Shown here in pieces: positions 27,869 to 36,506 of a stretch of 64,000 bases of DNA (its first letter is position 1; every line of letters starts with the position of its first letter). The position numbers and the translations under genes were made by a program. Below the pieces are notes generated by a model that was not told the origin of the DNA, ran no database searches, and saw nothing but the letters and a program-made list of their open reading frames with translations. Source of the stretch: Paracoccaceae bacterium (GTDB taxonomy: Bacteria; Pseudomonadota; Alphaproteobacteria; Rhodobacterales; Rhodobacteraceae); NCBI GenBank assembly GCA_023383015.1, contig JAHDXW010000006.1, forward strand, positions 78,952 to 142,951, read 5' to 3'.

Positions 27869-28675
27869 TCAGAAGTAGGGTTCCGGCTCGATCGGCACGA
27901 GCATCGGCGCGCCGTAGTGCGCCTCCCAGGAGGTGTTGACGAAGCCCGAGCTGTGCATCGCGAACAGGATGATGTTCAGCACCTCGACGAGGTTCGCCTG
28001 GCCCTGGCCGACGCCGATGGCACAGTAGGCCACGTCGATGGCGTCGGGCAGCACCCGCCACTTCACATCCGGGTACTGCTTGGTGAAGGCCATGAAGAAG
28101 TCGATGTTCTCGATGATCGCGTCGGCCCGTCCCTGCGCCACCAGCCGCACCGTGTCAGCCATGGTGTCGACGAGCTCGAGCTTGGCGTTCGGCAGGTTCT
28201 GCTGCGTCCACTCCACCGTCCAGTTGCCGCGCATGTTGGCGAGCGTGATGTCGGCGCGGTCGAAGTCGCGCCAGCTGTCGCCGGCCACTTCCTCGGTGGT
28301 CAGCACCGCCAGTACCTCGGTGTGCAGCGGCACCGTGTAGTCGATCAGCTTGGCACGCTCGGAGTTGCGCGTGAGCGCGCCGAGCGAGATGTCGATGCGG
28401 TCGGCGGTCAGGAAGGGCACGCGCTGCGGCGTCTCGGTCGGCACCCACTCGACCGCGACGCCAAGGCGGCGGGCGATCTCGTTGCCCACGTCGATGTCGA
28501 AACCGACCCACTCGCCGGCGTCGTTGCGCACCGACATGTTGGGGAAGTTCGGGTTGATCCCGATCCGGATCGTTCCCGACGACAGGATGTCGTCGAGCGA
28601 TCTCGCCTCGACCGCGCCGGCGGACAGCCCCGCCGCGGCGAGGGCGGCCAGGGCCAGGTTTCGCAGTGTGGACAT
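27869..28675 (-). CDS. Polar amino acid ABC transporter substrate-binding protein
   Basis: 268 residues, SBP_bac_3 family. ATG at 28675 is preceded by AAGGAGGA. Signal peptide of about 24 residues (LALAALAAAGLSAGAVEA). The body shows IRIGINPNFPNMSVRNDAG, WVGFDIDVGNEIARRLG, DISLGALTRNSERAKLIDY and VPLHTEVLAVL, the usual ligand-binding blocks. Candidate cargo is an amino or imino acid fitting the dehydratase downstream in the same unit; this is inference. Confidence 0.9.
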   Translation of the reverse strand: MSTLRNLALAALAAAGLSAGAVEARSLDDILSSGTIRIGINPNFPNMSVRNDAGEWVGFDIDVGNEIARRLGVAVEWVPTETPQRVPFLTADRIDISLGALTRNSERAKLIDYTVPLHTEVLAVLTTEEVAGDSWRDFDRADITLANMRGNWTVEWTQQNLPNAKLELVDTMADTVRLVAQGRADAIIENIDFFMAFTKQYPDVKWRVLPDAIDVAYCAIGVGQGQANLVEVLNIILFAMHSSGFVNTSWEAHYGAPMLVPIEPEPYF

Positions 28676-28830
28676 CGATGGTCCTCCTTGGTGTCGTGTC
28701 GCTGTGGCGGGCGTTCCGCCTCTTCCATCGGGTGCGGCGCCCGGGCGGTGGTGCCGGGGCCGGGACGTCGGGGGCCGCCGCGGCATCGGCCCGCGCCGGG
28801 CTCCCTCCGGCGAGGTATCGCGGCCCCGAA

Positions 28831-28842
28831 AGGGTATACTCC
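28831..28842. promoter_or_regulatory. GTATAC-centred operator-like site upstream of the amino acid importer
   Basis: AGGGTATACTCC, with a perfect GTATAC core, lies about 155 bases upstream of the binding-protein start. GntR/FCD regulators often bind GT-N-AC-type palindromes, and such a regulator is encoded just upstream. Confidence 0.4.
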
Positions 28843-28915
28843 ATGTCGACACGCGAAGGCTAGCAGAGCCCGCAGGGGTCGTCATGGGGAAAATCGCGCC
28901 CGGCCTCCCGCGCCT

Positions 28916-29671
28916 TCAGAGCAGCAGGTCGCGCGAGGGCGGGTCGGCAAGCAGCGCGGCAAGCGTGCCGGCAAGCACATCGGCGTCGGCGGCGGCGGCG
29001 GCATCGGCGGCGGCGGCATCGCCGGCGGCGATGGCGGCAATCAGGGCATGATGGGTGCCCTCCATCGGCGCCGGCCCGCCGATCCGGCGCAGGCAGAGCC
29101 TCAGCAGCCGCTGGCCGTTCTCCAGGAGCCCCGCCTGCCAGGCGGCGAAATGGGGGTTGCCGCCGATCGCGGCGATGGCTGCGTGGAAGGCCGCATTGGC
29201 GCGCGCGATCCCGTCCAGCGCCCCCTCGGCGGCGGCGCGGTCATGGGCGGCCTGAAGCACCGCCAACCGTTCGGCATCGCCGGGGCCCCTGCGCAGCGCC
29301 GCCAGCCGCGCCGTGGCGCGGTAGACCAGGCGCGTGGCGTCGAGGAATGCGCCGATCTCGGCCAGGTCGAGCGGCGCCACCATCGCCGCGCGGTTGCGCA
29401 GCGACAGCACCAGCCGCTCGGAGCTGAGCCGGATCAGCGCCTCGCGCACCGGCGAGCGCGAGACGCCGAAGCGCGCGGCGACCTCGCTCTCGTCAAGCGG
29501 CGACCCCGGCGCCAGGACGAGTTCGAGGATGTCGCGCTTGAGGGCGTCGTAGACCGTGGCGGCGCCGGCGCCGCGCGGCCGCGCCGGCCGGGCACGGCCG
29601 GCGGCGACCGTCTCCGGGGCAGGCGGGGCAGGAGCGGCGGCGGAACCGCGGGGGCGGAGGGCGGAGGGCAT
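28916..29671 (-). CDS. GntR family transcriptional regulator, FCD type
   Basis: 251 residues from the ATG at 29671. Winged helix-turn-helix around residues 38-95 (YDALKRDILELVLAPGSPLD, ESEVAARFGVSRSPVREALI). It is followed by an all-helical FCD domain with FHAAIAAIGGN and THHALIAAIAAGD, which in this family binds a carboxylate ligand through metal. The N-terminal 35 residues are Ala/Pro-rich and the ribosome site is weak, so the true start could be nearer residue 38. Located between the amino acid importer (same strand) and pxpBC (opposite strand); it probably controls one or both. Confidence 0.85.
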   Translation of the reverse strand: MPSALRPRGSAAAPAPPAPETVAAGRARPARPRGAGAATVYDALKRDILELVLAPGSPLDESEVAARFGVSRSPVREALIRLSSERLVLSLRNRAAMVAPLDLAEIGAFLDATRLVYRATARLAALRRGPGDAERLAVLQAAHDRAAAEGALDGIARANAAFHAAIAAIGGNPHFAAWQAGLLENGQRLLRLCLRRIGGPAPMEGTHHALIAAIAAGDAAAADAAAAADADVLAGTLAALLADPPSRDLLL

Positions 29672-29865
29672 GGCAACCGTTCGACCGGCATGGCGGCGGG
29701 ACGCCCATTCCTTGCACGCCGCCGCGGGACGATCAACGCCGCCCGCCGCTGCCGCCGCCCTTGCCGCCGAGGCCGCCGGGTCCGCGCCGGCAGGGGCCTT
29801 GCCTCCGCCGGGCCGCTCGGCCACGCTGGCGCCGCGGCGGAGGGCGCCGCCCCGCGTTCCGAGCC

Positions 29866-30636
29866 ATGGCCGACGATCCCACCATCCCCGGCGCGCCGCG
29901 CCTCCTGCCGCTAGGTGACGCCGGGCTCAGCGTCGAGTTCGGCGACGACCTCGATCCGGCGCTGACGGCACGGGTGCTGGCGCTGGATGCCGCCCTTGCG
30001 GCCGATCCCCTGCCCGGCGTCGTCGAGACGGTGCCGACCTACCGGGCGCTGATGCTGCACCTCGATCCGCTGGCCGCCGACCTTGACGTGATCGCCCGCC
30101 GGGTGGCGGCACTGGCGGGCCGGCCGCCGCCAGCCGTTCCCTCGGGTCGGCTGTGGCGGGTGCCGGTGGTTTATGGTGGCGAGTTCGGGGCCGACCTCGC
30201 CGGGCTCGCCGCCGCCCGCGGCCTGACCGAGGCCGCGGCGGTGGCGCTGCATGCCGCGCCCGTCTACACGGTGGCGATGATCGGGTTCGTGCCGGGGTTC
30301 AGCTATCTCGCGGGCCTCGATCCGCGGCTGGCGACGCCGCGCCGGCCGGTGCCAAGGCCGGTGGTGCCGGCCTCGTCGGTGGCGATCGGCGGCGGCCAGA
30401 CGTCGATCGGCAGCATACCCGCGCCCTCGGGCTGGCACCTGATCGGCCGCACCCCGGTGCGCCCCTTCCTGGCCGGCAGGAACCCGCCGTTCCTGTTCGC
30501 GCCCGGCGACCGGATCCGGCTGGTGCCGCTGCCGGCGGCGGCCTGGGAGGCGCTGGACGCCCGCGCCGCTGCCGGCGACCCGGTCGCCGGGACGGAGACG
30601 GCGGCCGTGGCCGGGCCCTCAGGGGGGGCGGCGTGA
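29866..30636 (+). CDS. pxpB: 5-oxoprolinase subunit PxpB (KipI-like)
   Basis: 256 residues. Contains the carboxyltransferase-type blocks of PxpB: RLLPLGDAGLSVEFGD, GVVETVPTYRALMLHLDP, VPVVYGGEFGADLAGLA, MIGFVPGFSYLAGLDPRLAT, PASSVAIGGGQTSIGSIPAP, WHLIGRTPV. With PxpC and PxpA it cleaves 5-oxoproline to glutamate using ATP. PxpA is not in this window. The stop overlaps the next start (GTGA at 30633-30636). Weak ribosome site at the chosen ATG. Confidence 0.9.
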   Translation: MADDPTIPGAPRLLPLGDAGLSVEFGDDLDPALTARVLALDAALAADPLPGVVETVPTYRALMLHLDPLAADLDVIARRVAALAGRPPPAVPSGRLWRVPVVYGGEFGADLAGLAAARGLTEAAAVALHAAPVYTVAMIGFVPGFSYLAGLDPRLATPRRPVPRPVVPASSVAIGGGQTSIGSIPAPSGWHLIGRTPVRPFLAGRNPPFLFAPGDRIRLVPLPAAAWEALDARAAAGDPVAGTETAAVAGPSGGAA

Positions 30637-31643
30637 TCCGCCTCGTGGTCGAGGCGGCAGCGCCCGCGACCAGCGTCCAGGACGCTGGCCGGACGGGCTA
30701 CCGCCGCTTCGGCGTGCCGGTGTCGGGGGTGGCCGACCGGCTGATGGCGGCGGCCGCCAATGCGCTGGTGGGCAACCGCCCGGGCGCGGCGGTTGTCGAG
30801 ATGGCGCTGGCCGGGGCCCGCTTCCGGCTCGAGGGCGGTCCGGCGGTGGTGGCGCTGGCCGGGCCCGGGGCGGTCCTTCGCGTCAACGGGCAGGCGGTGC
30901 CACCGGCGACCGGGGTGGCGCTGGACCCCGGCGCGGTGGTCGAGGCCGGGCCGGCGCGGGGGGGTGTCTACGCCTTCCTCGCGGTCGGCGGCGGCGTCGC
31001 CCTGCGCCCCGAGATGGGCAGCCGCGCGCAGCACCGCCGCTCGGGCATCGGCGGGCCGCTGCCCGCCCCGGGACTGGCCCTGCCGGTGGGCGGGGGCGGC
31101 GCCCCGCATGTCCTGGGCGCGCTGCCCGAGCACGAATCCGGGCCGGTCCGCGTCATGCCCGGCCCCCAGGCGGACGAGTTCGCCGCCGATGCGCTCGCCA
31201 CACTTCTCGCCGCCGGCTGGCGCGTCGGGGCACGGTCCGATCGCATGGCGGTGGCGCTGGAGGGGCCGGCACTGGTCCACCCGGGTGGCCACAACATCGT
31301 TTCCGACGGCGTCCTGCCCGGGGCGGTGCAGGTGCCCGGCGAGGGCCGTCCGATCGTGCTGATGCGCGACTGCCAGACCACCGGCGGCTATCCCAAGCTC
31401 GCCACAGTGATCTCGGCCGACCTCGACCGTCTGGCGCAGGTGCCCCCCGGCGGCACGGTGCGGTTGGCGCTGGTGGGGCAGGTGGCGGCGGTGGCGGCGG
31501 CGCGCCGGATGGCGGCGGCGCTGGCGGGAGTGGCGGCGGCGGCGCGGCCGGCGGGCGGCCCGGCGCTGGCCGCGCGCCTGCTTGGCGTCAACCTCGTCGG
31601 CGGCGTCGTCGACGCGCTGGCGCCCGAGCCGCCCGAGGGCTGA
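30633..31643 (+). CDS. pxpC: 5-oxoprolinase subunit PxpC (KipA-like, biotin-dependent carboxyltransferase family)
   Basis: 336 residues from GTG at 30633, which overlaps the pxpB stop. Blocks typical of PxpC: TSVQDAGRTGYRRFGVPVSG, DRLMAAAANALVGN, VEMALAGARFRL, MGSRAQHRRSGIGG, VMPGPQADEF, NIVSDGVLPGAVQVPG, GRPIVLMRDCQTTGGYPKLA. Acts with PxpB. Placement beside an amino acid importer and a proline-type dehydratase points to cyclic amino acid use. Confidence 0.9.
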   Translation: MIRLVVEAAAPATSVQDAGRTGYRRFGVPVSGVADRLMAAAANALVGNRPGAAVVEMALAGARFRLEGGPAVVALAGPGAVLRVNGQAVPPATGVALDPGAVVEAGPARGGVYAFLAVGGGVALRPEMGSRAQHRRSGIGGPLPAPGLALPVGGGGAPHVLGALPEHESGPVRVMPGPQADEFAADALATLLAAGWRVGARSDRMAVALEGPALVHPGGHNIVSDGVLPGAVQVPGEGRPIVLMRDCQTTGGYPKLATVISADLDRLAQVPPGGTVRLALVGQVAAVAAARRMAAALAGVAAAARPAGGPALAARLLGVNLVGGVVDALAPEPPEG

Positions 31644-31721
31644 GGCGCGCCCGGGCGCTGGAACGGCGGGCGGAAAGCTGCTAGCCCCGGGCGCCGGACG
31701 CCGGAGCCGCAGGGAGGGCGC

Positions 31722-32609
31722 ATGGCCGAGACCACCGAACCCATGGCGGGGCAGAAGGCGCGCGCCGCCGCGTGGTTCCGCGCCCTGCGCGACACGATCT
31801 GCACCGCCTTCGAGGCGCTGGAGGAGCGCGGTCCCGGCGACGCCCGGCCCGGGCGCTTCACCCTGCGCGAGACCCGCCGGCAGTCCGGCGAGGGGGCCGA
31901 CGCCGGCGGCGGGCTGATGAGCGTGATGCGCGGCGGCCGGGTGTTCGAGAAGGTCGGGGTCAACGTCTCGACCGTGCACGGCACGCTGGGCGAGCGGGCG
32001 CAGAAGGCGATGGCCGCCCGCGGCGTTCCCGGCATGGAAGGGGACCCCCGCTTCTGGGCCTCGGGCATCAGTCTTGTCGCCCACATGCAGAACCCGCACG
32101 CGCCGGCGGTGCACATGAACACGCGGATGTTCTGGACCCCTGGCGCCTGGTGGTTCGGCGGCGGCTCCGACCTCAACCCCTGCATCGAATACCCCGCAGA
32201 CACCGCGGCCTTCCACGCCGTTCTGAAGGCTGCCTGCGACGCCCACGACCCCGGCTACTATCCCCGCTTCAGGGCCTGGGCCGACGAGTACTTCTTCGTT
32301 CCCCACCGGGGCCGGGCGCGGGGCGTCGGCGGCATCTTCTACGACGACCTCAACACCGGCGACTGGGAGGCCGACTTCGCCTTCACCCATTCGGTGGGCC
32401 GCGCATTCCTGCCCGCCTTCCTGCCGCTGGCCGAGGCGCGGATGCACCTGCCCTGGGGGCCGGCCGAGAGGGACGCCCAGCTCGTCCACCGCGGGCTCTA
32501 TGCCGAGTACAACCTCGTCTACGACCGCGGCACCAGGTTCGGGCTCGAGACCGGGCACGACCCCGAGGCGGTGCTGATGAGCCTGCCGCCGCTGGCGAAG
32601 TGGGTGTGA
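31722..32609 (+). CDS. hemF: Oxygen-dependent coproporphyrinogen III oxidase
   Basis: 295 residues. Converts coproporphyrinogen III to protoporphyrinogen IX with oxygen in heme and bacteriochlorophyll synthesis. Conserved stretches: GGRVFEKVGVNVSTVHG, VHMNTRMFWTPGAWWFGGG, DLNPCIEYP, VGGIFYDDLNTGDWEADF, YAEYNLVYDRGTRFGLETG. ATG at 31722 is preceded by AGGGAGGG. Near-complete agreement with the family in length. Close to hemE and hemC. Confidence 0.96.
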   Translation: MAETTEPMAGQKARAAAWFRALRDTICTAFEALEERGPGDARPGRFTLRETRRQSGEGADAGGGLMSVMRGGRVFEKVGVNVSTVHGTLGERAQKAMAARGVPGMEGDPRFWASGISLVAHMQNPHAPAVHMNTRMFWTPGAWWFGGGSDLNPCIEYPADTAAFHAVLKAACDAHDPGYYPRFRAWADEYFFVPHRGRARGVGGIFYDDLNTGDWEADFAFTHSVGRAFLPAFLPLAEARMHLPWGPAERDAQLVHRGLYAEYNLVYDRGTRFGLETGHDPEAVLMSLPPLAKWV

Positions 32610-32624
32610 GACGGGCCCGCCCCG

Positions 32625-33200
32625 TCAGTCGAGTTCGAGGCGCAGGTCGCCCGAGCGATAGCCCCCGCCGATCAGGCGGCCGGGCTCGTGCACCTCGGGA
32701 TGGGCTTCTGCCCAGTCGCGGTAGCGGTCGTTGGTGACGATGCGCGCCCCGACGCTGCGGGCCGCGTGAAGGATCACAGGGTCGGCCGGCATCCCCTTCG
32801 GAACCACCATCACCCGCTCGGTCGGAAGGCCGAGCCGCCGGCCGAACTCGCGGTCGTGCAGGTAGCGGCCGGCGAGCAGGTGGCCGGCGTTGGCGTCGAA
32901 CACCACGCCGGGTGCGTAGCCGAGGGCGGAAAGCCGGTCGACGACCGCCTTCACGCTGTCCAGCCGGGGGGTGTTGTCGCGCCAGTACATCACGTTCGAG
33001 CCGTCCACGACGATCGGCCTGCGGGCCGCGGCGGACCTGCCGGGCCGGACGGCCCGGCGCCAGGCGGCGCGCAGCACGAGGAGCAGCGCTGCCGCGGCGG
33101 CCGACAGCGCCGGAAGGGCGAGGCCGGCCCAGCTTGGCAGGACAAGGGCGAGTGCGGCCGCGGCCAGCGCGGCAAGGAGGAGGAGGATCGGGACGGTCAT
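32625..33200 (-). CDS. Membrane-anchored NYN (Zc3h12a-like) ribonuclease domain protein
   Basis: 191 residues. Two hydrophobic segments at about 3-21 and 25-45 are followed by a basic linker (RAAWRRAVRPGRSAAARR) and a PIN-like NYN domain. Acidic residues fit the metal site: D66 (VVDGSNVMYW), D102 (VFDANAG) and D158 (VTNDRYRDW). The family includes Zc3h12a-type RNases, so this may cut RNA at the inner membrane. No operon partner is clear; it lies convergent to hemF and 79 bases after the hemE stop on the same strand. Confidence 0.75.
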   Translation of the reverse strand: MTVPILLLLAALAAAALALVLPSWAGLALPALSAAAAALLLVLRAAWRRAVRPGRSAAARRPIVVDGSNVMYWRDNTPRLDSVKAVVDRLSALGYAPGVVFDANAGHLLAGRYLHDREFGRRLGLPTERVMVVPKGMPADPVILHAARSVGARIVTNDRYRDWAEAHPEVHEPGRLIGGGYRSGDLRLELD

Positions 33201-33279
33201 GCGCCCGATTCTGGGCCGCGACGGTGGCGGCAGATGGCCCGTGCCGTGACGGCATCAGGGCATCGCGCGCGGCCGGCCG

Positions 33280-34311
33280 TCAGCCCCGCACCGCCCGCAG
33301 CAGCACCTCCACGTTCGCCGGATCCGCATCCGGGGCGATGCCGTGGCCGAGGTTGAAGATGTGCGGGCCCTTGGCGAAGGCGCGCACGATCGCCCGCGCC
33401 GCTTCGGCCAGCGCCTCGCCCCCGGTGACCATCAGCCGCGGGTCGAGGTTGCCCTGCACGCAGCCGTGCCGCTGGACGTGCTCCGCCGCCCAGCCGGCCG
33501 ACACCGAGGTGTCCAGCGCCACGCAGTCGGCCCCCGTGGCGGCGTGGAAGCCGACGTATCCCTGCCCTGCCTCGCGCGGGAAGGCGATCACCGGCAGGCC
33601 GGGGTGGCGGGCCTTCAGTTCCGCGATGATGGCGCGGGTAGGCGCGACCGCGTAGCGGGAGAAGGCCTCGCCCTTCAGCGAGCCGGCCCAGCTGTCGAAA
33701 AGCTTGACCACCTCGGCCCCGGCCTGCACCTGCATCGAGAGATACTCGACCGTCGCCTCGGTCAGCCGCGCCATGAGCGCGTCGAAGAGCGCCGGGTCGG
33801 CCCGCATCAGCGCATGCGCGGGCCCCTGGTCCTTCGTGCCGCGGCCCGCGATCATGTAGGTGGCCACCGTCCAGGGCGCGCCGGCAAAGCCGATCAGCGT
33901 GGTCTCGCGCGGCAGGGCACGGGCGAGGATGCGCACCGTCTCGTAGACCGGGGCGAGGGTGGCGTGGATGTCGTCCTTGCCCTTCAGCCGGGCGAGATCC
34001 CGCGCCGTGGTCAGGGTCGACAGCCGCGGTCCCTCGCCGGTCTCGAACCAGAGCTCCGCCCCCAGCGCCTGCGGCAGGAGCAGGATGTCGGCGAACAGGA
34101 TCGCGGCGTCGAAGCCGAAGCGGCGGATCGGCTGGAGCGTGACCTCCGCGGCCAGTTCGGGCGTGTAGCAGAGCTTCAGGAAGTCGCCCGCCTGCGCCCG
34201 GGTCGCGCGGTATTCGGGCAGGTAGCGCCCGGCCTGACGCATCAGCCAGACCGGTGGCACCGCCTGCCGCTCGCCGGCCAGCGCCCGCAGGATCGTCTTG
34301 CCCCCGTCCAT
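33280..34311 (-). CDS. hemE: Uroporphyrinogen decarboxylase
   Basis: 343 residues. Decarboxylates uroporphyrinogen III to coproporphyrinogen III. Signature blocks: [92 protein letters not shown] at 34311 follows GGGAGGG; an in-frame ATG at 34368 adds an Ala-rich extension without family support. Divergent from hemC with 114 bases between them. Confidence 0.96.
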   Translation of the reverse strand: MDGGKTILRALAGERQAVPPVWLMRQAGRYLPEYRATRAQAGDFLKLCYTPELAAEVTLQPIRRFGFDAAILFADILLLPQALGAELWFETGEGPRLSTLTTARDLARLKGKDDIHATLAPVYETVRILARALPRETTLIGFAGAPWTVATYMIAGRGTKDQGPAHALMRADPALFDALMARLTEATVEYLSMQVQAGAEVVKLFDSWAGSLKGEAFSRYAVAPTRAIIAELKARHPGLPVIAFPREAGQGYVGFHAATGADCVALDTSVSAGWAAEHVQRHGCVQGNLDPRLMVTGGEALAEAARAIVRAFAKGPHIFNLGHGIAPDADPANVEVLLRAVRG

Positions 34312-34425
34312 CCTGGCCCTCCCCGCCGCAGCCGCAGCCTTGCTTGCCGTCGCCCCCGGCGATGTCAAGCCGGCGCGACAGCGAGGGCGTTGCGCCTGTC
34401 AGGGCCGGGCGCTAAGCCTGCCCCC

Positions 34426-35373
34426 ATGACGCTCGCCCTGCCCACACCCTCGGCCCCCCTTCGGATCGGCACCCGCGGCTCGCCGCTTGCGCTTGCCCAG
34501 GCGCGGGAGACGCGGGCGCGGCTGATGGCGGCCTTCGCGCTGCGCGAGGACGCCTTCGAGATCGTCGCCATCCGCACCACCGGTGACCGGGTCCAGGACC
34601 GGCCGCTGAAGGAGATCGGCGGCAAGGGGCTGTTCACCCGCGAGATCGAGGAGGCGCTGGCGGCCGGGGCGATCGACATCGCCGTGCATTCGATGAAGGA
34701 CATGCCCACCCACCAGCCGGCGGGGCTCGTGATCGACTGCCTGCTGCCACGGGAGGACGTGCGCGACGGCTTCGTCGCGCCGCGGGCGGCGGCGCTGGGC
34801 GATCTCGAGCCGGGCAGCATCGTCGGCACCTCGAGCCTGCGGCGGCGGGCGCAGCTTCTCTACCGCCACCCGCTGCTGAAGGTCGTGGAGTTCCGCGGCA
34901 ACGTCCAGACCCGGCTGCGCAAGCTGGAGGAGGGGGTGGCGCACTGCACGTTCCTGGCGATGGCGGGGCTGAACCGGCTTGGAATGACCCAACTGGCACG
35001 GAGCGCGCTCGACCCCGGGGAGATGCTGCCCGCGGTCGCCCAGGGGGCGATCGGGATCGAGCGGCGGACGGACGACTGCCGCGCGGCAGGGCTGCTGGCG
35101 GCGATCCACGACCGTGACACCGGCATCCGGCTGACGGCCGAGCGGGCGATGCTGGCGGGGCTGGACGGGTCGTGCCAGACCCCGATCGCGGGGCTGGCGG
35201 TGCTCGAGGACGGCGACGTGTGGCTGCGCGGCGAGGTGCTGCGGCCCGACGGGTCGGAGGCGGTGGCCGACGAGGGCCGCGCGCCGCCGGCCGACGCGGC
35301 CGCGCTGGGTGCCGAGCTGGCGCGGCGGCTGCTGGCGCGAGTGCCCGAGGGGTTCTTCGCGGTTCCTGCCTGA
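34426..35373 (+). CDS. hemC: Hydroxymethylbilane synthase (porphobilinogen deaminase)
   Basis: 315 residues. Joins four porphobilinogens into hydroxymethylbilane. Blocks: RIGTRGSPLALAQA, TTGDRVQDRPLKEIGGKGLF, DIAVHSMKDMP with catalytic D92, GTSSLRRRAQLL, and FRGNVQTRLRKL. The dipyrromethane cofactor attaches to C250 (LDGSCQTPIAG). Start at 34426 is the only one giving the family N-terminus. Two hairpins follow the gene. Confidence 0.96.
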   Translation: MTLALPTPSAPLRIGTRGSPLALAQARETRARLMAAFALREDAFEIVAIRTTGDRVQDRPLKEIGGKGLFTREIEEALAAGAIDIAVHSMKDMPTHQPAGLVIDCLLPREDVRDGFVAPRAAALGDLEPGSIVGTSSLRRRAQLLYRHPLLKVVEFRGNVQTRLRKLEEGVAHCTFLAMAGLNRLGMTQLARSALDPGEMLPAVAQGAIGIERRTDDCRAAGLLAAIHDRDTGIRLTAERAMLAGLDGSCQTPIAGLAVLEDGDVWLRGEVLRPDGSEAVADEGRAPPADAAALGAELARRLLARVPEGFFAVPA

Positions 35374-35385
35374 GGCTGCGCCGCG

Positions 35386-35414
35386 CCCGCGGGCCCGGGC
35401 CGGAAGCCCGCGGG
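35386..35414 (+). terminator. Hairpin downstream of hemC
   Basis: CCCGCGGGC and GCCCGCGGG form a 9-base stem with an 11-base loop, 13 bases after the hemC stop. A second stem, GTCCCA-TGCG-TGGGAC, follows at 35423-35438. No U-run. They separate hemC from the convergent cyclodeaminase gene. Confidence 0.5.
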
Positions 35415-35579
35415 ACGAGCCCGTCCCATGCGTGGGACAGGCCGCAAGGCATTGACAGTGCTTGGCAGGACCGCCGCGATTCAGGCTTTCTCAACGTCTG
35501 TCCCGGCCCGCCCCGGGGGCCTGCGGAGAGGTCGGGCGGGGTTGCGGGCGGGCAGGCAGGCAGGCGGGCCGCCGCGGCG

Positions 35580-36506
35580 TCAGCCGGCCGGGGCGGCGCC
35601 GGCGGCGGCGAGGATGTAGCGGGCGGTCATCAGATCGAGATGCGCCCCGCCGCCGTTCTTGCAGATGGTGATCTCGTCCGCGCTGCGGCGGGCGAAGCCG
35701 CCGGCGGCGATGTCGTAGAAGTCGCCCAGCACGTCCGTCCGGGCGATGGTGCCGGCGGCAAGCGGGATCATCAGCTCGCCGATGTGATCGAGCGTGGTCT
35801 CGCGCGAATCGACGAACAGCCGCGCCCGCCGCAGGGCATCGTCGTCGACCTCGCGCATGTCGGGCTTGTAGGCGCCGATCAGGTCGAGGTGCTGGCCGGG
35901 GCGCAGCCACACGCCGCGGATCAGCGGCGTGCGCGACATGGTCGCGGTGGCGATGACATCGGCGGCAGTGACCGCGGCGGCGAGGTCGGGCGCGACGCTG
36001 ACGCCGGGGAAGGCCGCGGCAAGGGCGCCGGCGCCGGCGGGGGTTCGGTTCCAGACCGCGACCGCGGCGGCGGGAAAGAGGCTGCGGTAGGCCGCCACCA
36101 TTGCCCGCGCCACCGCGCCTGCGCCCACCACCAGCACCTGCGCGCTGTCGGGCCGGGCGAGGTGGCGGGCGGCGAGAAGGCTGTCGCCGGCGGTCTTCCA
36201 GCGGGTGACAAGGTGGAAGTCGACCAGCGCCTCCAGCCGGCCGGTCGCATCGTCGTAGAGGCAGACGCCGCCGTTGACCGCGGGCAGGCCGCGGGCGCGG
36301 TTGCCGGGCAGGATGGTGGCGGTCTTCACCGCGATGCCGAGCCCTTCGATCCATGCCGAGCGCGTCAGCATCACCCCGTCGCCCCGGTAGAGGAAGCTGT
36401 CGCCGATCGCCGCCCGCGGCAGGCGGTGGCCGGCCTCCATCGCGTCGGCAAGTCCGGCCCATGAGAGCCGCGGCTCGGCGTCGGATCCGACGATCCGCAG
36501 GGTCAT
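35580..36506 (-). CDS. Ornithine cyclodeaminase / mu-crystallin family protein
   Basis: 308 residues. NAD(P)-binding core with VLVVGAGAVARAMVAAYRSL, an N-terminal part with LYRGDGVMLTRSAWIEGLGIAVKTATILPGN-type residues (positions 41-71), and C-terminal FYDIAAGGFARRSADEITICKNGGGAHLDLMTA region. The family covers ornithine cyclodeaminase, alanine dehydrogenase and pyrroline-2-carboxylate reductase; the last would fit the hydroxyproline-type dehydratase at 23152. ATG at 36506 follows GGAGG and overlaps the HAD gene stop (ATGA). The exact reaction is not decided. Confidence 0.85.
   Translation of the reverse strand: MTLRIVGSDAEPRLSWAGLADAMEAGHRLPRAAIGDSFLYRGDGVMLTRSAWIEGLGIAVKTATILPGNRARGLPAVNGGVCLYDDATGRLEALVDFHLVTRWKTAGDSLLAARHLARPDSAQVLVVGAGAVARAMVAAYRSLFPAAAVAVWNRTPAGAGALAAAFPGVSVAPDLAAAVTAADVIATATMSRTPLIRGVWLRPGQHLDLIGAYKPDMREVDDDALRRARLFVDSRETTLDHIGELMIPLAAGTIARTDVLGDFYDIAAGGFARRSADEITICKNGGGAHLDLMTARYILAAAGAAPAG

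Noticed and set aside
30303..32558. 751-codon open frame on the minus strand
   Set aside because: Antisense to pxpB, pxpC and hemF, all of which have complete family motifs.
35423..35579. TTGACA at about 35453 as a promoter between hemC and the cyclodeaminase gene
   Set aside because: The flanking genes converge, no -10 box at proper spacing was found, and no gene with a ribosome site follows on the plus strand.
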